A stretch of 64,000 nt of DNA. Origin: Neckera pumila (taxonomy: Eukaryota; Streptophyta; Bryopsida; Hypnales; Neckeraceae). The DNA lies in contig OZ018409.1 of the NCBI GenBank assembly GCA_963969595.1, forward strand, positions 18,074,975-18,138,974. The letters run 5' to 3'. The position numbers and the translations under genes are program-made. Positions 25,083 to 36,033 of this stretch are shown here, one piece after another. The notes beneath the pieces were generated by a model that searched no databases, was not told where the DNA came from, and was given only the letters and a program-made list of their open reading frames with translations. The number at the start of each line of letters is the position of its first letter. Within the stretch, counting starts at the first letter, position 1.

Positions 25083-25720
25083 TAAGTCTCTTGAGTTCAT
25101 CTACATTAATTAATGTAGAGGAAGAACTTGCTAAAAATGAAGAGTTGAACGTAACATCCGTTTGTTGAATTGGTGGATATTCAATACAGTACTTTCGCAT
25201 TGGAAATACCCAAAACGTATTCCAGTCTTCATTTCAGAGCTTTGTGCGGTTCAATTTTGGCACCTTCTATTTTCCTGTAACTAAACTGACGGTTTCATTT
25301 AATTTCTCTGCAAATGTTGGCTTCATCTTGCTATGGATGAATTGAGAATTAATGATCGAGAGTTTAATAACTGGAACGATCATGGAACAGCAATCGCGGC
25401 AAATCTCTCTGAAGACGTGGTCGGGCAGACTGAGTCTGGCTAACGTAGATCGGCAAACAGCAATGAAACCGCCCATAAATGAAATGAAGGAAATTAATTG
25501 ATAATATCTTCCACATCACGGCACTTCTGTGCCTTTTAGACAAGGTGGAGGCTTGACTGTCACTTGAACGATCCGTCTTGAAACACTAAATACATTTGAC
25601 ATTCAATGTGCTGTATACCCAACCACTTTAAAACCAAGTATGTACGTAATACGTAACCAGTGCTCTTGATTAGTCCACTTAAGTCTTAAATTCATAAGTG
25701 CCACACTTCCACTGCTGTAA

Positions 25721-26218
25721 GACCATCTGCAATGCTGTCACGGTACATGGCCCAGTATCGGTATAGTTAACTTTTGAATGCTAGACAATTAGAATTTGAA
25801 AATTGTCTTATTGGAAGCGCAACACAAAGAACATGGAGAAGGAACAAAAAAATTTCAAACTAGACATTGGACAAGTACTTCAAAAACAAAGTACAAATCT
25901 GAAATTATAGAGGTCTTAGCAAATCACGGTTACCAAAGCAACATTTGGCCATTGATCCTCTAAAAATTGTCAAATGTGGAGGGTCAATGGCCAAATGTTG
26001 CTTTGGTAACCGTGATTTGCTAAGACCTCTATAATTTCAGATTTGTACTTTGCTTTTGAAGTACTTGTCCAATGTCTAGTTTGAAATTTTTTTGTTCCTT
26101 CTCCAAGTTCTTTCCAATGCACTTATAATAAGACAATTTTCAAATTCTAATTGTTTAGCATTCAAAAGTTAGCTATACCGATACTGGGCCATGTACCATG
26201 ACTGCATTGCAGATGGTC
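25721..26218. mobile_element. Long foldback element, 498 bp, near-perfect arms of about 240 bp
   Basis: The whole element is an inverted repeat: GACCATCTGCAATGC at the left, its mirror at the right end, and only scattered mismatches along the arms, with a loop of a few tens of bases centred near 25965. TAA flanks both sides (25718-25720, 26219-26221). A transcript through it would make a long double-stranded hairpin. Confidence 0.85.
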
Positions 26219-26221
26219 TAA

Positions 26222-27602
26222 GAACATCCCCACTCCCACTCGCCACACCTAGCCAGGGTGCGTTTGGCCGTGGCCTAGAACTAAGTCTCACCCCACTGTG
26301 GCATTGGGTGCAGATTTCAAAGCACCAGAGGCACCCAATTTTTTCCAGGGTACTACAGCCTAAGGGCCGCTTTACACCAAGAAGCCGGGCCAATTCTCCT
26401 TCAAGCCAATTGCACAAAATTTCAACCCCTTTTGGGCTAGAGGCCGGCCTCAACTTCCCATGAGAATAAGATTATAATGGGGGCCAATTTTTCCATATGT
26501 AAAGGCCTTAAGGCCAAGAAGCCGGGTCGATTCAATAAAACCTACAAAAGAAAGAGAGGGGGGTTGAAATTTTCAGGGCCACTTTACACCTAGAAGCCGG
26601 TCCTAATCCCCATGAGGCCGATTGCACAACATCCAACGGTAATGATTAGTTGAAAAAAAATAAATTTATTGAAACGATTTTTTTAATTGAAATCTGACAT
26701 TGGCCCCAAGGCCAAAAATTGGCCTCCCATTTTTGGTGCACCCAATTTAGTGAGCTTGGGCCATGTCAGATCATGTCTTTTTTGAATAAAAAATTCAATT
26801 CTCCAAATTGGCCCAGCCTCTTGGTGTAAAGGAGTTGTGGCTGATTTGAACCTTTTGTCCAATCAGAAGTCAGGATTCTTGGCCTCTGACACAGGAAATT
26901 GGCCTGGCCTCTTGGTGTTAAGCGGCCCTAATGTGGACGGGGAATTCCTTTGGAGCCCGGTGTCAGAGCACTTTGCTTTCAATTTTGCTTTTCACTGTGT
27001 TCAGAAGCACTTTGCTCCTCACTGCTTGTACTGCACTGTGCACTTTGTTCGTCACTGTGTTGTCAGAAATTGATCTGAAATTCAATGCAACCAGGAGTTC
27101 ACACCGGCCCACGATGCGAGACTGCGGGAGGTGGTACTCACCACGCTTTGAGAATCTGAAGGACTCGCCAGACTGGCTCCACCATAGGAATTTGGGCGTC
27201 CCATGGTGGCCATGCCCTCAGAGCAGTCGGCCCAAGGCTCAAAGAGGTGAGAGGGCCCGGTCAGCTCAAACGCCCCCACTGTAACCTGGAACCATAGCTC
27301 CAAGCTCATGACAAAATTCTCCACTTTATAATGAGACCATTAAATGCTCTCCCCTCTAATAGGCCTTTGTTCCTTGCAACGTCTTCGAACTCCAACTCTA
27401 ATTGGCCCTTGCAGAAACATTGGTCAACTCCGCGCACGGTCCCAAATCTCCCTGTTGACGCCAAGCTTCAATATCTCGCCCAAAATTGGCTGTGCCCGAT
27501 GCTTAGAAAAATGTATTCCGTATCATAGTGGGGGACTTTGATGCCTCCCGGCCCTGCCAAACCTGCTCCGGCCAGGTTGGACGAATGGGGGTGGGGATGC
27601 TC
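26222..27602. mobile_element. MITE-like element with GARCATCCCCAC ends, carrying a nested MITE
   Basis: The left end GAACATCCCCACTCCCAC and the right end, inward, GAGCATCCCCACCCCCA are inverted; both are flanked by TAA, shared with the elements on either side. The Tourist-like element 26364-26928 is inserted in it. GC-rich open frames inside show no recognisable protein. Confidence 0.65.
26364..26928. mobile_element. Tourist/Harbinger-like MITE, copy 2 (565 bp), nested
   Basis: Same ends as the copy at 10622-11190 (GGGCCGCTTTACACCAAGA) but in opposite orientation; flanked by TAA at 26361-26363 and 26929-26931. The interiors are clearly homologous along their length. Confidence 0.85.
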
Positions 27603-27605
27603 TAA

Positions 27606-27942
27606 GAGAACCTCTTGCAACCCTCCAAGTATCCCATGTCCTCTAATTTTTGGATGATAAGCAATCAATTCTAGTGTATGTCAGGATTGACCTTTACTTT
27701 CGCCCCCCAAATAAACCATATTCGGTGGGGACCTTTGTATTCACTACATGCTATATTTTCTCTTGGGATTAGCAATTGTCATAGCTTACTTATTGCTTTT
27801 GCAAGTTCTATGACTTGTAATTGGTTAGAAGTGTATTTTATGAGTTGTACTATTGGAGATTCAAGTAGCCATCCCCTTCAAATTAGACAAATCTTGATTG
27901 AAGGAGTTGAGTAATTTGTTTGGAGGGCTACAAGAGATGCTC
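27606..27942. mobile_element. Harbinger-like MITE with GAGCATCTC ends, copy 2 (337 bp)
   Basis: Inverted relative of 24751-25082. It is flanked by TAA at 27603-27605 and 27943-27945, both shared with neighbouring elements. Confidence 0.7.
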
Positions 27943-27945
27943 TAA

Positions 27946-28434
27946 GACCATCTGCAATGCAACAATGGTTAATAGGCACTTGCAAGAGCATATCGCGGGC
28001 TACTCCATGAGGCCTCCATAGTGCCGTTTATTTCTTTGGAAAAATTGACCCAATGCAAAGTCGGCAATTCAAACATCAAATGGACTTTTCCATATTATAA
28101 AAAGAAAGGAAGAAAAAAATTTACATTAGAAAAAGGACTTTTCATGGAAACAAGGAAGGTTGAATTGATTAGCGCACATACAAATAAACTTTTCTTGGCA
28201 TCTACTGGGTACTACCACTTTTCATCATGATGACTCCCACAAATCAACTTGCTAAGACGCTTCCTGGAATAGGTAAAATGCCAAAAATTGCCGGTCCCAG
28301 GTGGTAGCATACTGAGGCCGTGGAAGTGGAGGTCTTCATAATCATTGCATTGGAGCACAATTTTAAATAAAAATAATCATTGACCTTGCACACTGCCAAT
28401 ACTATGCATACTGCCAGTTGCATTGAAGATGGTC
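27946..28434. mobile_element. Harbinger-like MITE with GACCATCTGCAATGC ends (489 bp)
   Basis: TAA flanks both sides (27943-27945, 28435-28437). It is the intact relative of 3287-4751 and of 38104-40252, and shows their uninterrupted state. Confidence 0.75.
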
Positions 28435-28526
28435 TAACGTAGTACATCCTCTATTCCACTATTCAAGGAAGAACCGCTGGTTAGTTCACTATTACCAAGC
28501 GTCTGTAGAAAAATAACCTATGTTAG

Positions 28527-29044
28527 AGGGTACTTCACACTATAGCTGTCCAAGTTGAAAGGCCGTGGAATTGAGTGGCAAAAAAATGAGCAATAAATAG
28601 GCAATAAAATATAGGAATTGGAGCCTTTAATTGGCGATAGTATAAAGCCTTCAAAAGCCAAGCCCAAAGTCCAAACCCTTAGCAATGAACTCCCATGGCC
28701 TCTTATTTTGGATGGCCATAATATGAAGCCTCCCAAGGCTAAGCCCAAAGTCCAAACCTATACAATTTAACAGTTGAGATCTTATAAGTTTTCAATTTTG
28801 TATTAAATGAACTTCTACGACCTCTTGATCATAGTTTGGGTCTCCATTTCTAGCCAACACAAACTTCTTTTGAGAGTTCGTCGCCATGTAGGTAATTTGT
28901 TGCCATGTAGGTAGTTAGAGGGCGATGGCCTTTGGACTTAGGTCTGCTAGTGTGAAGGGTTGAGAGGCCAAGCTCTTATTTTTTTGAAATGTGATTGGTG
29001 GGAACCCATGGCCACTAACCTTTGGCTATAGTGTGAAGTGCCCC
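28527..29044. mobile_element. MITE with ACTTCACACTATAGC ends (518 bp)
   Basis: GAGGGTACTTCACACTATAGC at the left is matched, inward from the right, by GGGGCACTTCACACTATAGCC, with TTA on both sides (28524-28526, 29045-29047). A diverged relative may end near 41000 (ATAGTGTAAAGTGGCACTTAA). Confidence 0.6.
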
Positions 29045-32000
29045 TTAGAGTGCGAAAATGGAGGATTTCAAACCGGACAAAAAAATTGGTAGGACCAACA
29101 ACCAATCGGTATGCAAAAATTAAAGGTAGATATATGGCTGCCGCTTCTATGAAATTGTCATATTTTCGATGCATGCCATTTTGAATTCAAGGTTGATACC
29201 CAAGTGCTCAATTTGGGTATATTCTTAGGCAAGACGGGTAGTGCTTTAGGGTTTGCACTTGAAGGGCTTGGAATGCTTGAATAGGGTGGGGCGGGGGTCA
29301 CTTTAGGGTTAGTTATGGCAACCTGGCAACCACCCCTTGTTCTATTGTCATGATGTAATAAAATTTGGGGTTTAGTTTCAAAACGGCATGTCGATCTTTG
29401 AAAGAGGAAGATTATAGCCTTTGCAAATTTGAAGGTTGAAGGAAGTCGGGAGAAAAGCAACCAAGAAGAATTTGATACTAGAAGAAATGATCCTAGAAAT
29501 ATTGATTAAGAGAGGTTGCACCCAGTGCCCTTAAAAAAAACACCAGCTTCTTCTACAAAGAGGAGGCAAATTACTAAGGCAACTTTGAAGATTTTCCAAA
29601 CATTATTCTATCTACATAAGTGAATGTCTACTACTTGGCATATTAAGCATGTCGTCTTATTCTTCTCATTGACAATTTGTTCTTGCTACAACATCTCCTT
29701 CCCTAAATTTGCCATTGCCAGAGTTTATATACCTTTGCAATTCTTAGATTGCCTAATGCAGACCACCTAAAATTAATTATCGCCCTCTTTTTAGAATTTG
29801 GATAGCTGGTATATCTAGATGGTTGCTTCATAAAGAGGGTTCTTTAGATTTTGAATTTATTTTATTGGCATTTCAAAGCATTTGCAAGTGTTGCCGTCAC
29901 AGATGTATTATTTAACCCCAAAGGACCAGAGTGTAGTCCAAATTTCCAAAAGTGTGAAGATGTATTATAAAATGCAACTCAAAAAAGAATTTAATGATGA
30001 CTCTCAAATAATAGTTGTAAATATGATCCAATAATCATACCCATATGGCTAGATCAACTAATATCCAAACTAAGAAATTTCAATAATATTTGAAGCCAAA
30101 ATTTCTTCTAAAATTGATTATAGAAAGAATATTTGTGATTTTTACAAGAAGTTTTCCCTCTAAGTTCAACATATTAATTTCTAATCTTAGTGATTTTTTA
30201 AGACTTTTATTTATTTTTTTTATTCAAGTAATTTTTGAAGGCTCATTTTTTGAACTGAAAAAGTCATTTTTTGAGGCTAAAGCAACTAGTATCCTTTGAA
30301 TTATAGAATATTTGCAAAGTAAATTCTTTAGAATCTATATCATATAAATTTTAAAGAACTAACACAAAATTCTTAAAAAATTGATGGATGAAGAGTGCAT
30401 TTTTGGGACGCATTTGCATTCATCTGTTCGAAATTTGAACACCCGGTCCTTTAATGATTAAAGTTTCATTGTAAATATTGGCGGTTTGGGGTTGTCATGT
30501 CCTAACAAAGGAGGGTTTAAATTTAAAGCTAAATTGATCACAATGTTTTGGGCCAACCGGCAGGAAAAAATTAAAGAATTGTTGTACAACTATGGTGCCT
30601 AATTAAGTTAAGGGATCCATTTTATTTGGGTCTATGCCTCCATCATATCCCTTAAAATCCTTGCTTGTGATTTTGCAATTCCTACATTATAGTTGCTTTT
30701 TGATTCACTTGATGTTACGTTTGATGTAAATGTTAATATAAAACTAGTTAGATCACCATCGATGTCACCTAAAATGCATTACAAAAAACATGGGGTTCTT
30801 ATAGTGATTGTTGCTTAAATGCATTGTAAGAGTATGGAGGCCTTTTGTAAATGATGTTGAGAGCAAATTGGTGAATGTGGGCATGGAATGGAGCTTCTAC
30901 TACCAAACCAGTGTGTCAACACGGATGCGGGAGAAGCATGCCCTTCTCTCCATTGGTGACATTCACTAAGTGGCACACATAACCGATCTATGTGTGGAGA
31001 CCTTGTTTGACCTTTGGTAGATTCTTATGTAAGGAGTTGTGTGTAGCTTTGTACATCTACTTCAGCAAGTCTCTAGAGCATCACTTAGAGTTCATAATTC
31101 TTATTAATGTCATGAAAACAAAAGGCAATAAAGTATTGTGCAATGTGACTACATGATGGATCTCACACACTAGCCCAATCTAAGGAGTGTTACGTGAATA
31201 TCGATCCTTGCTTTTGAAGATGGATCTTGATGCTGAACCTACAACAAAGAACGTTGTTGACTAGGACTATGTTCCTAGAAAGATTAAGCTTGGAAAGGTC
31301 AATTTTGATTTGCTTTATGATATTCAAGTCTTGTTGGCCATGGTGTGTATTATACCATTAGAAGAGATTTGAGGCCTCCAAGAGCCTGCAAGTTATCCTA
31401 CATTCCCAGAGTGTGGTCGAGATAGTGCCACATCATTTTCAAAAAAAAAAAATTGGCTTGAAATGAAATTTGGAAGAAAAAAAAAATTCTTTTTTTAAAA
31501 AAAAAAAAAAATTCTGACAACCATACCGGCTGTTCACAGATCTGGCCAAATTGGAAAACGGGCCTGAAACGGCCCTCCAATTCCCTCAAATCTCTTCTAA
31601 TGCTTTACTAAGGCCGCATATGCTCTAATCCGATTTGCACAAAGTAGATATGTTTTTATAGGAGATTTGTTGCTACAACAAAAATATAAGTAAAAGGTAG
31701 TTGTACCAAATGTATGTCAATGCAGAGTCCTCATATGGAAAGAGGGAATTTCTTCAATATGCAAAGTTGCTCAATTGAAAGAATTCATCAGTCTCAATGA
31801 AATGGATGACAAATGAGGACATTATAGGTTCTCAATGTGACATTCAATTATGAAGTGACAACAGCTTGGTCTTGCTAAAACAACCCGGACATTAGAATCT
31901 AGGTGTTTGTAGACAGGGTGGGGCTTAATCGGGTAGGTGATGAAGTAGAAGAGCAATGCATATACTCCTCTTGTATTATTTCTTTTCTTTTTCATTGTGT

Positions 32001-33089
32001 TTGCTATTTGTGATTTCAATTTGTTTATTAATTTTTTCTCAATTTCACTACTTGTTTGATCTCTCTAGTTCTAGCTTCTATTTTCTAATTTTAGTGAGAG
32101 GACTCCTAAAACTACTTGCACTGCAATTGCATTCAAACTCTTTTTATATGTTTTCTTATTTAATTTGCGTTGTTTTTTGGTATTCAGTCCTTTCCTTTAA
32201 TTTGTTTTAAGTTTCACTTCCATCCCACATTATTAGATTCTATTGAAGGATTAACCTTATAGAAATTGCAATGCAACTATAGCAAAGCTCTTCTTGTATG
32301 CTTACTTAACTATGATTTGGATTTGCTCTTTGATTCTAATCCTTGGTTTTTATTTGTTCTTAGTTATGATAAGAACGTGTTTGTACTTTCTAATTGCATC
32401 TCATGTTTTCTGATTCTAATGAGAAGACCTTCTTGAATTGATGGCAGTGCAAATTGCAATGGAGCTCCTAAGAGTTACGAAGACAGTTTCCTATCCATGA
32501 GCTAAAGGATGCATTTGGGATTTTGTACCTCAATATTGATCGGAAGCTGGAGAGGATACATACTTCCTGTGACACTTGGTAGTGCTGAAGGAGCATTATG
32601 GAATGTCCAAACCTATGAAATCAACAATAAAGGAAGATGAACCAATGTCCATTCTAGCTTTTGTTATTAGCCTTTTTCCTAAAGGCTCAATGGAATTAAC
32701 TTTAAATCACAATGAAGAATAATGCAACAAATGCTATGTGGGAGCTATTTGATCAAAATCCCTTGATTTGTATTTAGAAGACAATTTTTGCCTCCAAAGT
32801 CTTGTGCTTTAGCTGTCATGAGTATTTGAAACTTACAAAAATTGACCTTGTCCAAGTCATAGACTTCATTGAAGCATTGTTTTAGCACTTTGCACTTCAT
32901 CAAGAACATGAACCAATAATGCTAAGCTAATAACTTGGAACTTTTATTGAGCTAACTTGTTTAAAAGTTTTGAACCTTGGAGAATTTTCCTTCTCAAGAA
33001 GCGTGCACGGTTTAGAAGAAGTGAAGCCTAAATATAGAGTCCATGAAGATTAGGATTCTTTAATTCATGACGTCTTGCATACACCATCT

Positions 33090-33287
33090 CTACAAGTTTT
33101 AAAGTATAGTCCTAGAGATAAGATTATAAGTAATGACCTTCAAGAAGATTTTCAATAAAAATTTATTAAAAATACATATGTTTTTAGTAAAATTATACTA
33201 AAAATCTCCTAAAAGGTCATTATTTATAATCTTATGTCTAGGACTATATTTAAAGACTCACTTAAAACACCCCTTTCTCTTGTAGTG
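33090..33287. mobile_element. CACTA-like foldback MITE, degenerate left end
   Basis: The right end, read inward, starts CACTACAAGAGAAAGGGG, the typical plant CACTA terminus. The left end is decayed. The arms (TATAGTCCTAGA, AAGATTATAAGTAATGACC) are inverted around a centre near 33190. Confidence 0.55.
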
Positions 33288-33309
33288 CATAGACACATTA
33301 CGATTGAAA

Positions 33310-33530
33310 CACTACAAAAAGAAATGGTATTTCAAGTGAATTTTTAAATATAGTCCTAGACATAAGATTATAAGTAATGATCATTAAAGAGATTTTCAGT
33401 AAAAATTTACTAGAAATATATGTGTTTCTAGTAAATTTTATTGAAAATCTCCTAAAAGGTCATTACTTATAATCTTATGTCTAAAACTATATTTAATACC
33501 TCACCTAAAACATCCTTTTCTCTTGTAATG
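33310..33530. mobile_element. CACTA-like foldback MITE (221 bp)
   Basis: It starts CACTACAAAAAGAAATGG and ends, read inward, CATTACAAGAGAAAAGG; arms with ATATAGTCCTAGACATAAG fold onto each other. It sits 22 bases from the previous copy in what looks like a pair of the same family. Confidence 0.65.
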
Positions 33531-35509
33531 AAGGAATTGTATTAAAAAATGAGGAGTTGAAGGCCTTTGTTTTCATGAAGGTGTCAAGCCTTGGGATTTT
33601 TCATTTCCTAAACCTTCAACCTTACCTTGTTCATGCTCAATTGCTCACATGTATTAGCATTTTGCAATTCTATTTAGATTTTAGTTTAATGAACACTTGC
33701 GTGAATACTACAAGCATTGTTGCTAATCCTTATATGCAAGTAACTTGTGCTATATTTTGGCAATCAATGCAAGATACATTACCCATACAAGCGCACATTT
33801 TAAAATTAAATTTTTTTTTTTTTTTTTTTTTGAATTCCACTTTTCCTTTTTTTCCTTTTAAATTGCACATTCAAAATCGATGCCAAATCACTTCCTTGTT
33901 TTTTTGTTGCTAGAGACACAAAATTGTATACATTCATTCATCATAGCCATTTGTTTACAGGCAACAACCCCCCAAAGAATGTACACCCAACTTCATCACC
34001 CACATACTAGCACAAACTTTTGCCAACTAAGACTTATCATTTCTACCAAATTGAAACTTTTGTAGCCAATGTCACATGCAGTGTCTTCCATTTGTTAATA
34101 GCTCTAAGATGGAATTGAAACACAATAATTTTAATAGTGAGATTGTTCAAGCAAGCATACTTAGTCTTGTCAAACATTTAAAAAAAAAATTGCATTAACA
34201 AAATAAATTCTATAAATTTTTTTCTTCCAGATACTTTGATTGCTCAAAGATCAAGGTTGTCCATAATTTTCTCATCACTAGTCCAAATGGAATGAATAAA
34301 AGCTTCAGGTTTAGACAAAAATATAACATATAAAATAAAAATAAAATAATATATATAACATTGATTTTTGGTAATTTCTTTTTATACTCGTTGACTATTG
34401 TAAAAAAAGAGATCAATGAGGCCTCCATTTTTGGCTTATTGTGCCATAACTTTTACTCCCGGATATCGATTGAAATAAAAATTATATTCCAAGTAAATTT
34501 ATGTGTTTTTTTAGCTTCACAAAAAGTTTCAATTAATTACAATGAATATTAAGAACGTATGAACATATCCAAAGTTGCATTCTAGCCCCAAAGGGTCAAT
34601 GAAACTTTAGGGGTTAAATGTCTAATCCAAAACCCTACTCTTGACTCACATATTCCAATTCAAAACTCTCTTAGTCCTACAGGACACTAAACACGTCCTA
34701 CAAAGTGAGCCCTATAGGGTAAATTCACACCTGGAAAAAAAACAGAGATATTTTATTTGTCACACATGATAAAATTTGCAAATTTTGACTTAATATTTGC
34801 AATCAGAGGTCCCAAATTAGCTAGGAGAGGTGAAGAACATAGAATTAATTAGAGCTAGTTTTTTTTCCTACAATTAACCTGTAGAACACAAAATTCTCCC
34901 TGCAGGGCCTCCTTTGTAAGATGGGTTTAGCATCCTGCTGTTCTCCGACTTCTCCCTACCAATCGTAATCTCATACAAACATGAAATAGATTCTAGACCA
35001 CCCTCCTGACAATTGAATAAAGAGCTCTGGACACCAATTACGATTTTAATGTTACTTTTACATTCGATTCTATTGTCACAAGGTCGGAGAACTGCATGTA
35101 ATAGCATGCAATATGGCGCCAAGCTGTGAAATAAAAATTAGTTCGGCTACATTGAATCTACGAAGTACCGACGTCGCCAAATCATCAACCACGTTACTAC
35201 CGTACGCAACGCAGCTGCATTCACAATCCTGGAAACCAATAAAATTACAACAATAAATGGCGAGCCTAAGTCAAAGCTCAACAAATCAGGGATCCCGGCC
35301 AGCACAGGGAAATTGTTCTCTTCCGAGAATATCAGAAGTTTCCCACATGACTTTGCACTGGGAACTGGGAAATCCAGGAAAACCCGCACACAGGATGAAT
35401 CCGTGGCATAAATTTTCCAGCTTAGCAACCTGTAAACCGGGAACGGCAATCCGAAACCAGAGAAAATCTCCCTACGCGACCATAGAGGACTCGGGAAAAA
35501 ATGAATTGC

Positions 35510-35660
35510 TCATAAGCATTGATCGGTCCCAAGCTTCCAATGCTTCCCAAGCTTGAAATGCTTCCAACGTTCACAAGCTTTGATCGGTCCCATGCCAAGC
35601 TTTCGATGTTTCCCAAGCTTCGAATGCTTCCAATGTCCACAAGCATTGATCGGTCCCCAA
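35510..35660. repeat. Imperfect tandem repeat downstream of the 121-aa gene
   Basis: Units of about 65 bases carry ACAAGCATTGATCGGTCCC, CCCAAGCTT and GAATGCTTCCAA, repeated two to three times with shorter internal repeats of AAGCTTCCAATGCTT type. It ends eight bases from the stop codon, so it may form the start of the 3' UTR. Confidence 0.6.
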
Positions 35661-35667
35661 GCCACAG

Positions 35668-36033
35668 CTAGCTGCCGCCGCGCCGCGACGGAGAATGCGC
35701 AGTGTAGTCGGGCCCTTCACGTACAGCCATGAGGCAGCCCATGTAAGCGCGCATCCACTTGATGGGCGCCATAGTCCCCAAGACGTGCATCTTCGGCTGG
35801 CTTCGATTTGTTACGCGGTCCCTGCTTGCGTAGTCCGGTTGCGAGGTGTCGAACGAGACGGGGCGCGTGTTGGGTTCGCTGGATGGGACGAGGGCGAAAT
35901 TCTCCGGGATGTCGGACAGGTTTATGTTGCGTCGCAGTTTGCGGTCACGGCGAAGCTCCCGCTTCGCTTGCGCCAGGATGATGTCGATTTCCGCGAACTC
36001 CTGGTCGTCTTGGTCGTGGACCTTGGTCGCCAT
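35668..36033 (-). CDS. Unrecognised small basic protein, 121 aa, single exon
   Basis: I do not recognise this family. The frame opens with ATG in a good plant context (G at -3, G at +4: GGGGATGGC) and ends in TAG. It is GC-rich compared with the surrounding AT-rich DNA and has strong G/C preference at third positions. The N-terminal half is a charged predicted helix (EFAEIDIILAQAKRELRRD, then a run of Arg/Lys). The middle is polar (LVPSSEPNTRPVSFDTSQPD), and the C-terminal part has MHVLGTMAPIKWMRAYMGC followed by a basic tail. No signal peptide or membrane segment is seen. A longer open frame on the opposite strand (35695-36591) looks like its shadow, with a His/Arg/Ser-rich composition. Imperfect tandem repeats lie just downstream. 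It could be a lineage-specific gene or the last exon of a longer one. Confidence 0.5.
   Translation of the reverse strand: MATKVHDQDDQEFAEIDIILAQAKRELRRDRKLRRNINLSDIPENFALVPSSEPNTRPVSFDTSQPDYASRDRVTNRSQPKMHVLGTMAPIKWMRAYMGCLMAVREGPDYTAHSPSRRGGS

Larger units (their letters stand above)
20517..25300. repeat. Locally amplified repeat in B3-gene introns and 3' flank (about 5 copies)
   Basis: A diverged unit recurs near 20517-20590, 21060-21260, 21620-21800, 22070-22170 and 25150-25300. Shared pieces are AGAGCTTTGTGCAGATGAATG, a following CAATTTTGG...GCGCC stretch, and an upstream GTCAATTTCGTTAAATTGG. All copies have the same orientation, and I did not notice it elsewhere in the window. Confidence 0.5.
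29916..34613. mobile_element. TTAA-flanked CCCCTAAA element, copy E (4.7 kb)
   Basis: The left end CCCCAAAGGACCAGAG resembles the right end of copy A, and the right end (inward CCCCTAAAGTTTCATTGACC) resembles the left end of copy A. TTAA flanks both sides (29912-29915, 34614-34617). The last ~500 bases are homologous to parts of copy C (38695 onward and 39760 onward). Other repeats sit inside (31400-31620; CACTA-like MITEs at about 33090-33530). I found no intact frame. Open frames up to about 118 aa are low-complexity. Confidence 0.5.

Noticed and set aside
26931..27284. 117-aa frame near the MITE island
   Set aside because: Lies entirely inside a MITE-like element (26222-27602) and contains short internal repeats; no protein similarity recognised.
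35147..35449. 100-aa minus-strand frame with a hydrophobic segment
   Set aside because: It is downstream of the 121-aa gene in likely 3' UTR or intergenic DNA, with no family resemblance.
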